Shown in pieces: positions 8,883 through 16,145 of a stretch of 33,491 nucleotides of DNA. The position numbers and the translations under genes were made by a program. Positions within the stretch are counted from its first letter, which is position 1. The number at the start of each line of letters is the position of its first letter. The DNA lies in NCBI GenBank assembly GCA_946619755.1, contig CAMOMI010000007.1:1-33491 (forward strand), in the 5' to 3' direction. A model generated the notes under the pieces. It had not been told where the DNA came from, did no database searches, and saw only the letters and a program-made list of their open reading frames with translations. The stretch comes from an uncultured Clostridia bacterium. Its GTDB lineage: Bacteria; Bacillota_I; Bacilli_A; RF39; UBA660.

Positions 8883-9245
8883 ATGGATTGTGTTTTTTGT
8901 AAAATAATTAAAGGAGAAATTCCTTCTTATAAGTTATACGAAGATGATTTGATAATGGCCTTTCTTGACATTAATCCTTATGCTCCTGGACATACGTTAA
9001 TAATTCCTAAAGAGCACACTTTAGATATTAATACAATTCCAGAAGAAACACTTAATCATATTATGAAGATGGCAAAGGATATGGCTAAATTGGTAACAAG
9101 CAAACTTGATGCACCTGGATTTACATTAATTCAGAATAATGGTTTTGTTCAAGAAGTTAAGCATTTTCATTTACATGTTATTCCTAAATATAGAAAAAAC
9201 TTAGAAATGGATATTAAAGATGTATATAAAAAAATTACTCATTAA
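8883..9245 (+). CDS. HIT-family nucleotide hydrolase/transferase
   Basis: A 120-aa histidine-triad protein. MDCVFCKIIKGEIPSYKLYE is the classic N-terminus of the Hint/HinT branch, with two cysteines that may help bind zinc. The catalytic triad motif is HFHLHVIP near residue 100. Hint proteins hydrolyse nucleotide phosphoramidates and related adenylates in the cytosol. The track's GTG start at 8871 overlaps the ribosome site GGTGATAAAT; the ATG at 8883 is the real start. Monocistronic between its own promoter and a bidirectional terminator, and divergent from the TasA-like genes. Confidence 0.93.
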   Translation: MDCVFCKIIKGEIPSYKLYEDDLIMAFLDINPYAPGHTLIIPKEHTLDINTIPEETLNHIMKMAKDMAKLVTSKLDAPGFTLIQNNGFVQEVKHFHLHVIPKYRKNLEMDIKDVYKKITH

Positions 9246-9258
9246 GAGTAATTTTTTT
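9229..9258. terminator. Bidirectional terminator between HIT gene and YjcZ-like gene
   Basis: Stem AAATTACTC (9232-9240) pairs with GAGTAATTT (9246-9254), and the HIT stop codon lies in the loop. T runs follow on both strands (9252-9258 on plus; the complement of the A run at 9229-9234 on minus). The stop codon of the convergent micro-ORF (9257-9259) abuts it. Confidence 0.75.
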
Positions 9259-9370
9259 ATATATAATGATAACCAAATATTATGGCTAATAAAATATATA
9301 AGACTAGTACGATTAAAAATCCATTACCACTACTTGTGGTATGATGGCACTTATTATCACATGAATTCAT
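9257..9370 (-). CDS. YjcZ-like micro-protein A (37 aa)
   Basis: Absent from the ORF track because it is short. The 37-aa product starts MNSCDNKCHHTTSSGNGF and is followed by one hydrophobic helix (LIVLVLYILLAIIFGYHY). It has a good ribosome site (GGAGG five bases before ATG). The layout, a short polar Gly/Ser/Asn head, one membrane helix of I/L/V and an aromatic end, matches the YjcZ/YoaJ-type sporulation micro-proteins of Bacillus and relatives. Cysteine and histidine residues in the head are unusual. It lies directly after a second such gene, suggesting a two-gene unit. Function unknown; membrane or spore-coat association is inferred from the family. Confidence 0.65.
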   Translation of the reverse strand: MNSCDNKCHHTTSSGNGFLIVLVLYILLAIIFGYHYI

Positions 9371-9387
9371 GATATACCTCCTTTATA

Positions 9388-9474
9388 CTATATCCATGCT
9401 CCAAGTATGATTATTAATAAAATAAATAGTACTAGAACAATGGCACTTGAAGACCCGTTTCCACAGTTTCCCAT
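9388..9474 (-). CDS. YjcZ-like micro-protein B (28 aa)
   Basis: Not in the ORF track. The 28-aa product starts MGNCGNGSSSAIVLVLFILL and ends in IIILGAWI, very close in form to the YjcZ family (glycine-rich head, then a single I/L/V helix ending near G-A-W). The ribosome site GGAGG lies eight bases before ATG. It is the first of two tandem micro-genes; the second starts 17 bases after its stop. YjcZ proteins are annotated as sporulation proteins in Bacillus, but their biochemical role is not established. A candidate late-sporulation promoter lies upstream. Confidence 0.65.
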   Translation of the reverse strand: MGNCGNGSSSAIVLVLFILLIIILGAWI

Positions 9475-9507
9475 ATTTTTAATCCTCCTTTTTTTATCTT
9501 TTCACAT

Positions 9508-9534
9508 TATTTTATGGAATAATAAGAAAAATGT
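9508..9534 (-). promoter_or_regulatory. Candidate sigma-K-like promoter of the YjcZ-like genes
   Basis: On the minus strand AC (9534-9533), 16 bases, then CATAAAATA (9516-9508) matches the B. subtilis sigma-K pattern AC-N16/17-CATANNNTA. It sits 34 bases before the first YjcZ-like ATG. The pattern is short and the DNA AT-rich, so a chance match is possible. Support comes mainly from the sporulation-type genes downstream. Confidence 0.35.
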
Positions 9535-9570
9535 GCGTGTTTAAGCTAAAATAAAATTAAAGTTATTAAA

Positions 9571-9588
9571 TATGGGTTTTTACCCATA
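9571..9588. promoter_or_regulatory. Perfect palindrome in a divergent intergenic region
   Basis: TATGGGT-TTTT-ACCCATA is a 7-bp perfect inverted repeat, unusually GC-containing for this spacer. It has no following T run on either strand, so a terminator is unlikely. It lies 15 bases upstream of the -35 of the PrsA-like gene and about 37 bases beyond the candidate promoter of the YjcZ-like genes, a position suited to a repressor or activator site. Confidence 0.35.
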
Positions 9589-9602
9589 ATTTAAGATAAC
9601 TA

Positions 9603-9631
9603 TTGAAATTAATTTTATTTTTTGCTATGAT
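9603..9631 (+). promoter_or_regulatory. Promoter of the PrsA-like foldase gene
   Basis: TTGAAA (9603-9608), 17 bases, TATGAT (9626-9631). The predicted transcript start is about 20 bases before the ATG at 9661. Confidence 0.7.
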
Positions 9632-9660
9632 ATATATTGTGTTTAGAGAGAGGAGATTTG

Positions 9661-10797
9661 ATGATGGCTAAAGACGCTAAGAAGACACAAAAAGAAAAAG
9701 TTAGTAAACAAGAAGAAAAAATTACTGAGAAAAAAAATAAAAAGGAAAAAAAGATTGAAGAGAAGAAAGTCAAGGAAAAGAAACAAATAAATACTGATAA
9801 AATGATATCTGTTATAAAAAAAGTAGATAATTACAGATGGCCAATCATTTTATTTATTGTTGGTTTTTTACTAGCAACATTAATATTTAGATGCTTGTTT
9901 TGGCCTGATAGAATTGCAACACTTAAGGATGGTACACAACCTGTTGTAACTCTTAAGGATGGTGTAATTACAGCAGATGACTTATATGAAGATATGAAAG
10001 AATATTATTCAGTAAATGTTTTATTAAACACAATTGATGATATGATATTATCTGAAAAATATCCATCTACCGATGAGATGGAAAATGAAATTAAAAGTAC
10101 TGCTGATTACTACTACTCTGCTTATGAAAAAAACTATGGGTATACTAAAGATAAGTTCTTAAGTCAATATGGATTTAGTAATGAAAAAGCATTCTTAGAA
10201 AGTTTAAGATTAGATTATCGTAAGAATAAGTATTATGAAGATTATGCATTGAGTTTGGTTACTGATAATGAAATTGAAAAATACTATAAAGATGAAGTAT
10301 TTGGTGATGTTGATTCAAAACATATCTTAGTTAGTATTAAGAGTGATGATGATAGCGATGGATTAACAGATGAAGAAGCTAAGAAGTTAGCTAATGAAAT
10401 TATTAAAGCATTAGATAGTGGAAAATCATGGGATGATGTAATTTCTGAATATAAAGATAAAATAATTAATGAGGATTTAGGCTATAATGCATTTAATGCA
10501 TCACTTGAAAGTGCTTACTTAAAAGAATGTAAGAATCTAAAAGTTGGTACTTATAGTAAGACACCAGTGTTAACTTCATATGGATATCATATTGTTTACA
10601 AAAAAGCACAAAAAGATAAACCTGAGCTTAAGGATGTAAAAGATGATGTTAAAGAAATTTTAGCTGAAGAAAAGAAGAATAATGATGAAAACTTGTATTC
10701 TAAATCATTAATTAACATGCGTGAAGAAGCTGGAATAGAATTTAATGATTCAAAACTTGCTGATGATTATAAAAAATACAAAAGTGAATATAAATAG
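9661..10797 (+). CDS. PrsA-like membrane-anchored parvulin foldase
   Basis: A 378-aa protein. The first ~55 residues are a very Lys/Glu-rich cytoplasmic segment, followed by one membrane helix (WPIILFIVGFLLATLIF) and an extracellular part with a SurA/PrsA-like helical region and a PpiC-type parvulin domain. The parvulin signature is visible as SKHILVSIKS and, later, LTSYGYHIVYKKA. PrsA-type proteins help exported proteins fold outside the membrane. Classical PrsA is a lipoprotein; here a transmembrane anchor with a charged tail replaces the lipobox. The track's start at 9637 is unlikely. AGGAG lies 5 bases before ATG 9661 and 8 before ATG 9664, and either could be used. Isolated transcription unit with promoter and terminator. 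Confidence 0.85.
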   Translation: MMAKDAKKTQKEKVSKQEEKITEKKNKKEKKIEEKKVKEKKQINTDKMISVIKKVDNYRWPIILFIVGFLLATLIFRCLFWPDRIATLKDGTQPVVTLKDGVITADDLYEDMKEYYSVNVLLNTIDDMILSEKYPSTDEMENEIKSTADYYYSAYEKNYGYTKDKFLSQYGFSNEKAFLESLRLDYRKNKYYEDYALSLVTDNEIEKYYKDEVFGDVDSKHILVSIKSDDDSDGLTDEEAKKLANEIIKALDSGKSWDDVISEYKDKIINEDLGYNAFNASLESAYLKECKNLKVGTYSKTPVLTSYGYHIVYKKAQKDKPELKDVKDDVKEILAEEKKNNDENLYSKSLINMREEAGIEFNDSKLADDYKKYKSEYK

Positions 10798-10830
10798 AAG
10801 TTCTCCAAAATGGAGAACTTTTATTTTTTT
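10798..10830 (+). terminator. Intrinsic terminator of the PrsA-like gene
   Basis: A 10-bp perfect stem AAGTTCTCCA-AAA-TGGAGAACTT is followed by TTATTTTTTT. The convergent gene ends inside the T-rich tail, so the hairpin may also serve the opposite strand, where the T run is weaker. Confidence 0.85.
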
Positions 10831-11411
10831 AATTCTATATTTATTCTTTTTATACTTTGATAAATTTTACTTACATTTTTTTTAGATAATTCTCTTAAGT
10901 GATTATATATCTTATTTGCGTCATCTTCTTCTTCATTATATATGTCATAATAAATATATTTAAGTAAATATTCATCTTTTTTATAATCTAATTTCTTTAT
11001 GTATTCATTTATATAGTTAATCTTTTCTATTTCTATTCTTCCTTTATTATTTTGTTTTATTGGTTCATCAATATGATAAACAATTTTTATTTGTTTAAAA
11101 TTATCTTTATCTTCTAGAATATCATCAGATTCTTCAAAAATTAAGCTACTCTTTTTTAATACTTTTCCATGATTATCAATAAATAGTCCTAATATTTCAA
11201 TTCCACTAGTTATTAGAAATACTTTATTGGCTTTCGGAAGACTATCTCTTTTAATAGTTACCTTATTATTTTTTATATTTAGATAATCTTTAATTGATAC
11301 TTTATAGATAGGAAGTCTTTTTATATTAATTATTTTATCAGTCTTTTGCCATTCATAAAAATCATAGTAATTATCTTGAAAATTAAGAACAATGTCATAA
11401 ACATATTCCAT
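10821..11411 (-). CDS. Uncharacterised DUF3603/UPF0736-like protein
   Basis: A 196-aa soluble, charged protein with no signal or membrane segment. The opening (YVYDIVLNFQDNYYDFYEW followed by QKTD, then RLPIYKVS) recalls the UPF0736/DUF3603 family (B. subtilis YjbA) in the order of motifs, but I place it there only tentatively. The remainder is Lys/Asp/Glu-rich with alternating beta and helical stretches. Its start overlaps the end of the upstream small membrane protein by 17 bases, suggesting translational coupling. No catalytic residues are recognisable. Role unknown. Confidence 0.55.
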   Translation of the reverse strand: MEYVYDIVLNFQDNYYDFYEWQKTDKIINIKRLPIYKVSIKDYLNIKNNKVTIKRDSLPKANKVFLITSGIEILGLFIDNHGKVLKKSSLIFEESDDILEDKDNFKQIKIVYHIDEPIKQNNKGRIEIEKINYINEYIKKLDYKKDEYLLKYIYYDIYNEEEDDANKIYNHLRELSKKNVSKIYQSIKRINIELKK

Positions 11412-11616
11412 AGTTTTTATCTCCTTTTAAGTATACTGATAGATTCATTATTATTAAACCAATTATTGAAAAATAGCACTCTATTCTTCTAATAATAAAA
11501 TTAACATAATATGGAAAATTATACCCAATTGTAAGTAAATTTAAATATAATATAATATAAACAAAGCCTAATGTCATTAATCCAAAACCAAAAAGGAAGA
11601 AAAAAATACGGGTCAT
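11395..11616 (-). CDS. Small two-helix membrane protein
   Basis: A 73-aa protein with two membrane helices (IFFFLFGFGLMTLGFVYIIL and CYFSIIGLIIMNLSVYL) joined by a short basic loop. AGGTGATTTTAG before the ATG is a good ribosome site. The end overlaps the DUF3603-like gene. In a transcript reading through from rmuC, the start codon would lie in an inverted repeat (GGTCAT ... ATGACC) with the ribosome site in the loop, which could reduce translation. No family recognised. Confidence 0.65.
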   Translation of the reverse strand: MTRIFFFLFGFGLMTLGFVYIILYLNLLTIGYNFPYYVNFIIRRIECYFSIIGLIIMNLSVYLKGDKNYGICL

Positions 11617-11659
11617 CTAAAATCACCTATAATAGTGTATTCTAATGACCTGTATTTTA

Positions 11660-12724
11660 TTATTCTAAATATTTGTTATCATCTAGTTTTACATCGCTAA
11701 TTGATTCAAATTTTTTAGTAATTTTATCTGAAGTTATATTTAGTGCATCGACATCTTTGTTGACGGTTTCAATACTTCTTGCTAATTTATCCCATCTTTC
11801 TTTATATCTCGAAAATTCAATACCTAATTTAGTTAATTCATCATGGACAACTTTGGCGTATTTATCTCTTTCCATATTTTTTAGTAATACTTGAATAGTT
11901 GTTAGAGATGATATTAAAGTGGTTGGTGAAGTTATCCAAACGTTTCTTTTATAAGCATATTCAATTAAATCGTTATGATAAGCGTTTATTTCAGCAAAGA
12001 TAGCTTCAGCTGGTAAAAACATAATAGCTTGATTAGAGGTTATACCGGGAATAATGTATTTGCTACTGATGGCATCAATATGTTTTTTGACATCAGCTTT
12101 AAATGCCTTTTCATACATAGAACGTTCGCTTTGACTAAGTGACTTATCGACCATAAGACGATAATTTTCAAGTGGAAATTTTGAGTCAATAGCTACCGTG
12201 CCTAATGGTTCTGGCGTAAAGACAACAGCATCAGCAATAGTTGTATTTGGCAGTGTATATTGAAGACGATATATCTTGTCATTTTTTTCACCAAAGACAC
12301 TTACTAAGATGTGTTTTAAATTAACTTCGCCAAAAATACCTCTACTCTTTTTATCAGTTAAAATACTTTGAAGAGATACAATATCACCTGATAGATTTTC
12401 AATTTTCTTTTGAGCTTCATCAATTTTTGATAATCTTTCTAAGACACTAGTAAATGTTTTGTTTGTTCTAGTAAAATTTTCGTCCAATCTTTCATTAACT
12501 TTATCGTTTATATAGTTTAATCTTTTATCTACTTTTTCTTCTAATCTATCAAAATCTTCAGTCATACTTTTTGATAAATCATTTCTAAAATCGGACAATT
12601 CTTTAATAGTTGTAGTTTCGACACGACCTAATTTTTCAATTAAACTATTATTGCCTCTAAATAGTAAGATAATAATTAATATTATTATAATTACTAGAAG
12701 ACCAATTATTATATATTCCAACAT
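11660..12724 (-). CDS. rmuC: DNA recombination protein RmuC
   Basis: A 354-aa RmuC-family protein: N-terminal membrane helix (residues ~3-25), a long coiled coil (~30-120, with repeats such as VDKRLNYINDKVNERLDENF), then the RmuC nuclease-like core with SRGIFGEVNLKHIL, VAIDSKFPLENY and IMFLPAEAIFAEI. The family limits inversions at repeats in E. coli and is structurally related to restriction-type nucleases. Start ATG after AGGTGATAAT. The stretch just upstream, in the end of the rhodanese gene, contains TATAAT, a possible -10. Part of a minus-strand series with the rhodanese and FNT genes. Confidence 0.93.
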   Translation of the reverse strand: MLEYIIIGLLVIIIILIIILLFRGNNSLIEKLGRVETTTIKELSDFRNDLSKSMTEDFDRLEEKVDKRLNYINDKVNERLDENFTRTNKTFTSVLERLSKIDEAQKKIENLSGDIVSLQSILTDKKSRGIFGEVNLKHILVSVFGEKNDKIYRLQYTLPNTTIADAVVFTPEPLGTVAIDSKFPLENYRLMVDKSLSQSERSMYEKAFKADVKKHIDAISSKYIIPGITSNQAIMFLPAEAIFAEINAYHNDLIEYAYKRNVWITSPTTLISSLTTIQVLLKNMERDKYAKVVHDELTKLGIEFSRYKERWDKLARSIETVNKDVDALNITSDKITKKFESISDVKLDDNKYLE

Positions 12725-12748
12725 ATTATCACCTATTTATATTATATA

Positions 12749-13036
12749 TTATTTTAAAGTATTTTTAAAGTATAAATAGCCTTCTTTGACATAATAGGTA
12801 TTATACCCAAACATATTTAATCTATCGCTTATTTCTTTACTTTGATGACCATAATTACAATATAGATAATACCTTTCATGTTTATTTAAATATAATGAAT
12901 AATTTGATAATAAGCTATAATATGGAATATTTAAGGCATTTTTTATATGTCCTTCATTATAACTATAATTATCTCTAATATCAATTATTATTGGATTGTT
13001 AATTTTTGATAATTCAGATATACTTATTTCATTCAT
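12749..13036 (-). CDS. Single-domain rhodanese (sulfurtransferase-like)
   Basis: A 95-aa rhodanese. Visible features are PIIIDIRDNYSYNEGHIKNA (the D-x-R and GHI-x-x-A hallmarks) and the active loop YCNYGHQS with a catalytic cysteine, so it is likely active in carrying persulfide sulfur. The ATG at 13036 after AGGTGATAAT is preferred over the track's start at 13078. A -10-like TATAAT upstream is flanked by the inverted repeat CCTAG-N14-CTAGG. It lies 72 bases downstream of an FNT-family channel, and the pairing hints at sulfide or polysulfide handling (inference). Confidence 0.88.
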   Translation of the reverse strand: MNEISISELSKINNPIIIDIRDNYSYNEGHIKNALNIPYYSLLSNYSLYLNKHERYYLYCNYGHQSKEISDRLNMFGYNTYYVKEGYLYFKNTLK

Positions 13037-13043
13037 ATTATCA

Positions 13044-13067
13044 CCTAGTATTATTATATTCGCTAGG
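13044..13067 (-). promoter_or_regulatory. Candidate promoter/operator of the rhodanese gene
   Basis: TATAAT (13058-13053, minus strand) sits inside the inverted repeat CCTAG-N14-CTAGG. The proximal arm overlaps the ribosome site AGGTG. The -35 is poor. A protein bound to the repeat would cover the -10, suggesting repression. Confidence 0.35.
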
Positions 13068-13096
13068 ATTTTACGCAATAAGTTATAAAGTCATAG

Positions 13097-13121
13097 AAAA
13101 AGAAAAGATTACTCTTTTCTT
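13097..13121 (-). terminator. Probable terminator of the FNT channel gene
   Basis: A 9-bp stem AAGAAAAGA-TTAC-TCTTTTCTT, followed on the minus strand by TTTTC. The stop codon of the FNT gene lies in the loop. The T run is short, so read-through into the rhodanese gene is possible. Confidence 0.5.
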
Positions 13122-13837
13122 AGATAGTATACTGATATACCTAAAATCGTGCCGCCGATGATATTACCAATAGTTACTGGTAATAAATTATTTATGAATA
13201 ATTTCATTAATGTTATGCCACCATCTAATAAATATCCAAGGGATAGATATGACATATTAGCAACACTATGTTCAAACGATAAAGCGACAAAGGTAAATAT
13301 TGGTAAGAAAATTACAATTACTTTCTCGGTTATTGTATTAGCATTAGAGGCTAAGAAAACAGATAAACATACGAGAAAATTGCAAAGAATGCCTAAAATA
13401 ATCGCTTCAATAAAACTAAATGATATTTTTGCATTGGCTATTACAGATATTTTATCAGATAAAACATCTCTTAAAGGAGTATTTACTATTAATAGCGATA
13501 TAATTAATGATCCAAATAAGTTTCCTAGATAGACAACTAACCAATTTCTTAATAATTCTTTTAAAGTTATATCTTTTTTTAATAATGGTATTACCAATAA
13601 GGAATTACCAGTAAATAGTTCTGTCTTCATTAAAATTACTAGGATTAACCCTATTGGAAATACTAAAGCAGATATTAATTTTGATACACTATAATTCGTA
13701 ATTGAAATTGATACCACTGTCGATAAAATACCAGCTAAGGCAATGAATATACCGGCGTATGTGGCCAAAATAAATGTTTTGATTTTTTTATTGTTTATTT
13801 TTCCTTTAGCAATATTTAAGTAATTATTAATTTCCAT
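13109..13837 (-). CDS. Formate/nitrite-transporter-family channel (FNT)
   Basis: A 242-aa membrane protein with six helices. FNT hallmarks are AGIFIALAG (helix 1), MKTELFTGN (re-entrant loop after helix 2), FEHSVANM with the conserved pore histidine, and VTIGNIIGG near the end. FNT pentamers pass small monovalent anions (formate, nitrite, lactate) or hydrosulfide. The rhodanese gene directly after it makes a hydrosulfide channel worth considering, but the sequence alone does not choose the substrate. The start follows GTAGGTGAATAACA. It begins 10 bases after virD4, so it can be read from the virD4 promoter. Confidence 0.9.
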   Translation of the reverse strand: MEINNYLNIAKGKINNKKIKTFILATYAGIFIALAGILSTVVSISITNYSVSKLISALVFPIGLILVILMKTELFTGNSLLVIPLLKKDITLKELLRNWLVVYLGNLFGSLIISLLIVNTPLRDVLSDKISVIANAKISFSFIEAIILGILCNFLVCLSVFLASNANTITEKVIVIFLPIFTFVALSFEHSVANMSYLSLGYLLDGGITLMKLFINNLLPVTIGNIIGGTILGISVYYLRKE

Positions 13838-13847
13838 TGTTATTCAC

Positions 13848-16076
13848 CTACTCATCACTGAAGAAATCATCAAAGAAATTATCATCATCGTTCTTGTTGT
13901 TATATACTTCGGTATTTTGTTTAGATAATTCGGCAATATTAGCCTTATCTCTTGATTCAGACTTATCATTTATTTCACTAGTTGGTATATTTATAGTAGG
14001 TTCTGATAAGATAACATTATTATTTGGTTGTGCTTGGCTAGATTTTTCTTCGACAATTATTGGAGTTTTAACAGTTTGAGGAATAACTTCTTGTTTCTGT
14101 TCAGTAACCATTCGATTGTTAGCTTCTTCGGCTTCTTTTTCTTTTCTTTCTTCTTCTTCTAATTCAGCAATTTTGGCATCTATTCTTTTTACCAAATCAT
14201 CGACATTAAATCCGCCACTTTCTTCACGAGGCATGCCAGAGCCTGAAAATGGATTAGGCATCCCCATCGCAAATGGATTTGGACTAAACATTGGGTTATT
14301 CATACCACTTGTCATTGGATTTAGCGATTGACCACCATTATTTGAAGTATCACCCATCATGGCAGCCATTTTTTTCTTTTTCATTTCTTTGACATATTCT
14401 CTTATATCAAATAAAGCGACTTCTTTCTTTTCTCTAGTCGGATAAGCGGCTTTAGCGTATTTTTTACCCCAATCCATTTTGAAATTAGGAACTAATTTTG
14501 TTTTAAATGGCATTGTCCTTAGTCTTAATGAAATAGTTTCAAACTGTTGTAATCTTTGTAAATCACTAACAGTTACTAATGGTGTTGAAGCTGTCTTATC
14601 TTTTTCTTTAGACTTCTTTTCACCACATAATTTACTTAATTCTTCAAGTGCTTGTAATTCATTGCTTATTAAGTACATAATATTACAGTTACCTTTAATT
14701 GTTTCAGCATTTTCTTTTCCATAAACTTGGGTTAACTGAGCATAGTTCTGAATAATAAAGGTAAATCTAATTAATCTTGAACGAGCAGCAGTTACCATCG
14801 TAGTAACATCTTTAAGAGGAGGCATATTAGCAAACTCATCTAAAATAAAATTAGTTCTATATGGTAATTTTCCACCAGATTCTTGAGCAACATCAATTAA
14901 TGTTTCATAAACTTGTTTAATAAAGATTGTAGCAAGTGGATGTAATGTTTTCTTTTCATCTTGAACAATCATGAAGACAGCTGTTTTTTGTCTGCCAATT
15001 TCTTTCATGTCGAAGTCACTATAGCTTAACATTTCAGATAAATTATCACGTGATGAGAATAATTTGATTTTTTGTTTAAATGTTGATAGGACTCCTTGTT
15101 TTGTATCTTCAGCTGAATAAACAGTACCTGAAGCGTTTACATAAGCAGGACGTGATGGATCTTTAGAATTAAAATATTCTTTAATATAATTGTTATTTGG
15201 TCCACCAAATTTTTCTTCACCTAAACTTGACATCAAGTTCATGCTATTTAAGTTAATCTGTTCTTCAGTGGCATCTTCAAATAATCCAAGAGCAAGACCA
15301 GTAAAATAGTCAGCTGCTGATTTTTCCCAAAATGGATCAGCATTTCCATTCTTTTCTTCATACAAAATATTTAATGCTAGGTCATCTAAAAGTTCAATAG
15401 CTTTATCAGTATTACCTTCTTTATATAATTGATAAGGCAAAGCCATGGGATTCCAACTATTACCATTTTGTGGACTACGAAAGTTTAAAATAACTATATT
15501 ATAGCCTCTTTCTTTTAACATAGTGGCTGTTTGTTCATATATTTCACCTTTAGGGTCGGTTATGATCATTGATTCACTATGTTTAGCTAAAGAGTAAACC
15601 ATTGGGAAAACGACAATTTGAGTTTTACCACTACCAGTAGAACCAACGATGATGTTATGAGCTTCACCATTATCAACCCATAAGTTTTTACCATCGTTAA
15701 TAACGACTAATCCCGCTGCATCTGCTTTATAGGCTTTTGGGTCTACTTTTACCAATTGTTTCTTTACGTCATTTTTTTTAGCCCAACTTGAATAGCCATC
15801 ATTCTTTTTACTACCGAAACTAAATCCGAAACCAGATTCTCTATCAAAGAAATATGAACTAACAGCTGTAAAAATACCAATTAATGCTAAAAAGAATAAT
15901 ATGAATGTAGCAGCAATATATTTAGGAGCAAACCCTTTAAAAGGATTTAAACCATAAAAATATCCAAAGTTTGCTAAATAACTAGCATTTACAACTACTA
16001 ATGAGCATAATAATAATAAAAATACACAAAATATACCAAAAATTATAACATCTTTAGGTTCTGCGCTAAATTTCAT
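13848..16076 (-). CDS. virD4: Type IV coupling ATPase (VirD4/TraG family)
   Basis: A 742-aa hexameric-type ATPase that recruits substrates to a type IV secretion channel. Two N-terminal membrane helices (residues ~8-30 and ~53-75) are followed by the P-loop IIVGSTGSGKTQIVVFP (about 145-152), DPKGEIYEQT, and the Walker B FILDEFANMPPL. The C-terminal ~180 residues are low-complexity: a Met/Pro/Asn/Gly stretch (NPMFSPNPFAMGMPNPF), a Glu/Lys coiled segment and an acidic end (DDDNFFDDFFSDE), possibly for binding substrate or adaptor. The ATG at 16076, six bases after GAGGTG, is chosen over the track's upstream ATG. It has its own strong promoter. Last gene of the secretion locus. Confidence 0.95.
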   Translation of the reverse strand: MKFSAEPKDVIIFGIFCVFLLLLCSLVVVNASYLANFGYFYGLNPFKGFAPKYIAATFILFFLALIGIFTAVSSYFFDRESGFGFSFGSKKNDGYSSWAKKNDVKKQLVKVDPKAYKADAAGLVVINDGKNLWVDNGEAHNIIVGSTGSGKTQIVVFPMVYSLAKHSESMIITDPKGEIYEQTATMLKERGYNIVILNFRSPQNGNSWNPMALPYQLYKEGNTDKAIELLDDLALNILYEEKNGNADPFWEKSAADYFTGLALGLFEDATEEQINLNSMNLMSSLGEEKFGGPNNNYIKEYFNSKDPSRPAYVNASGTVYSAEDTKQGVLSTFKQKIKLFSSRDNLSEMLSYSDFDMKEIGRQKTAVFMIVQDEKKTLHPLATIFIKQVYETLIDVAQESGGKLPYRTNFILDEFANMPPLKDVTTMVTAARSRLIRFTFIIQNYAQLTQVYGKENAETIKGNCNIMYLISNELQALEELSKLCGEKKSKEKDKTASTPLVTVSDLQRLQQFETISLRLRTMPFKTKLVPNFKMDWGKKYAKAAYPTREKKEVALFDIREYVKEMKKKKMAAMMGDTSNNGGQSLNPMTSGMNNPMFSPNPFAMGMPNPFSGSGMPREESGGFNVDDLVKRIDAKIAELEEEERKEKEAEEANNRMVTEQKQEVIPQTVKTPIIVEEKSSQAQPNNNVILSEPTINIPTSEINDKSESRDKANIAELSKQNTEVYNNKNDDDNFFDDFFSDE

Positions 16077-16101
16077 TTTATACACCTCGCTAATCATTTA
16101 A

Positions 16102-16130
16102 ATTATATCATACAAGATTAAAACTATCAA
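16102..16130 (-). promoter_or_regulatory. Strong promoter of virD4
   Basis: TTGATA (16130-16125), 17 bases, TATAAT (16107-16102) with TG-A before the -10: both an extended -10 and a good -35. It makes virD4 and perhaps the FNT gene transcribable independently of the upstream secretion genes. Confidence 0.8.
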
Positions 16131-16145
16131 GAAAAATGAATGATA

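Noticed and set aside
13149-13532. 127-aa plus-strand ORF
   Set aside because: Lies wholly opposite the FNT channel gene, which has clear family motifs; its translation shows none.
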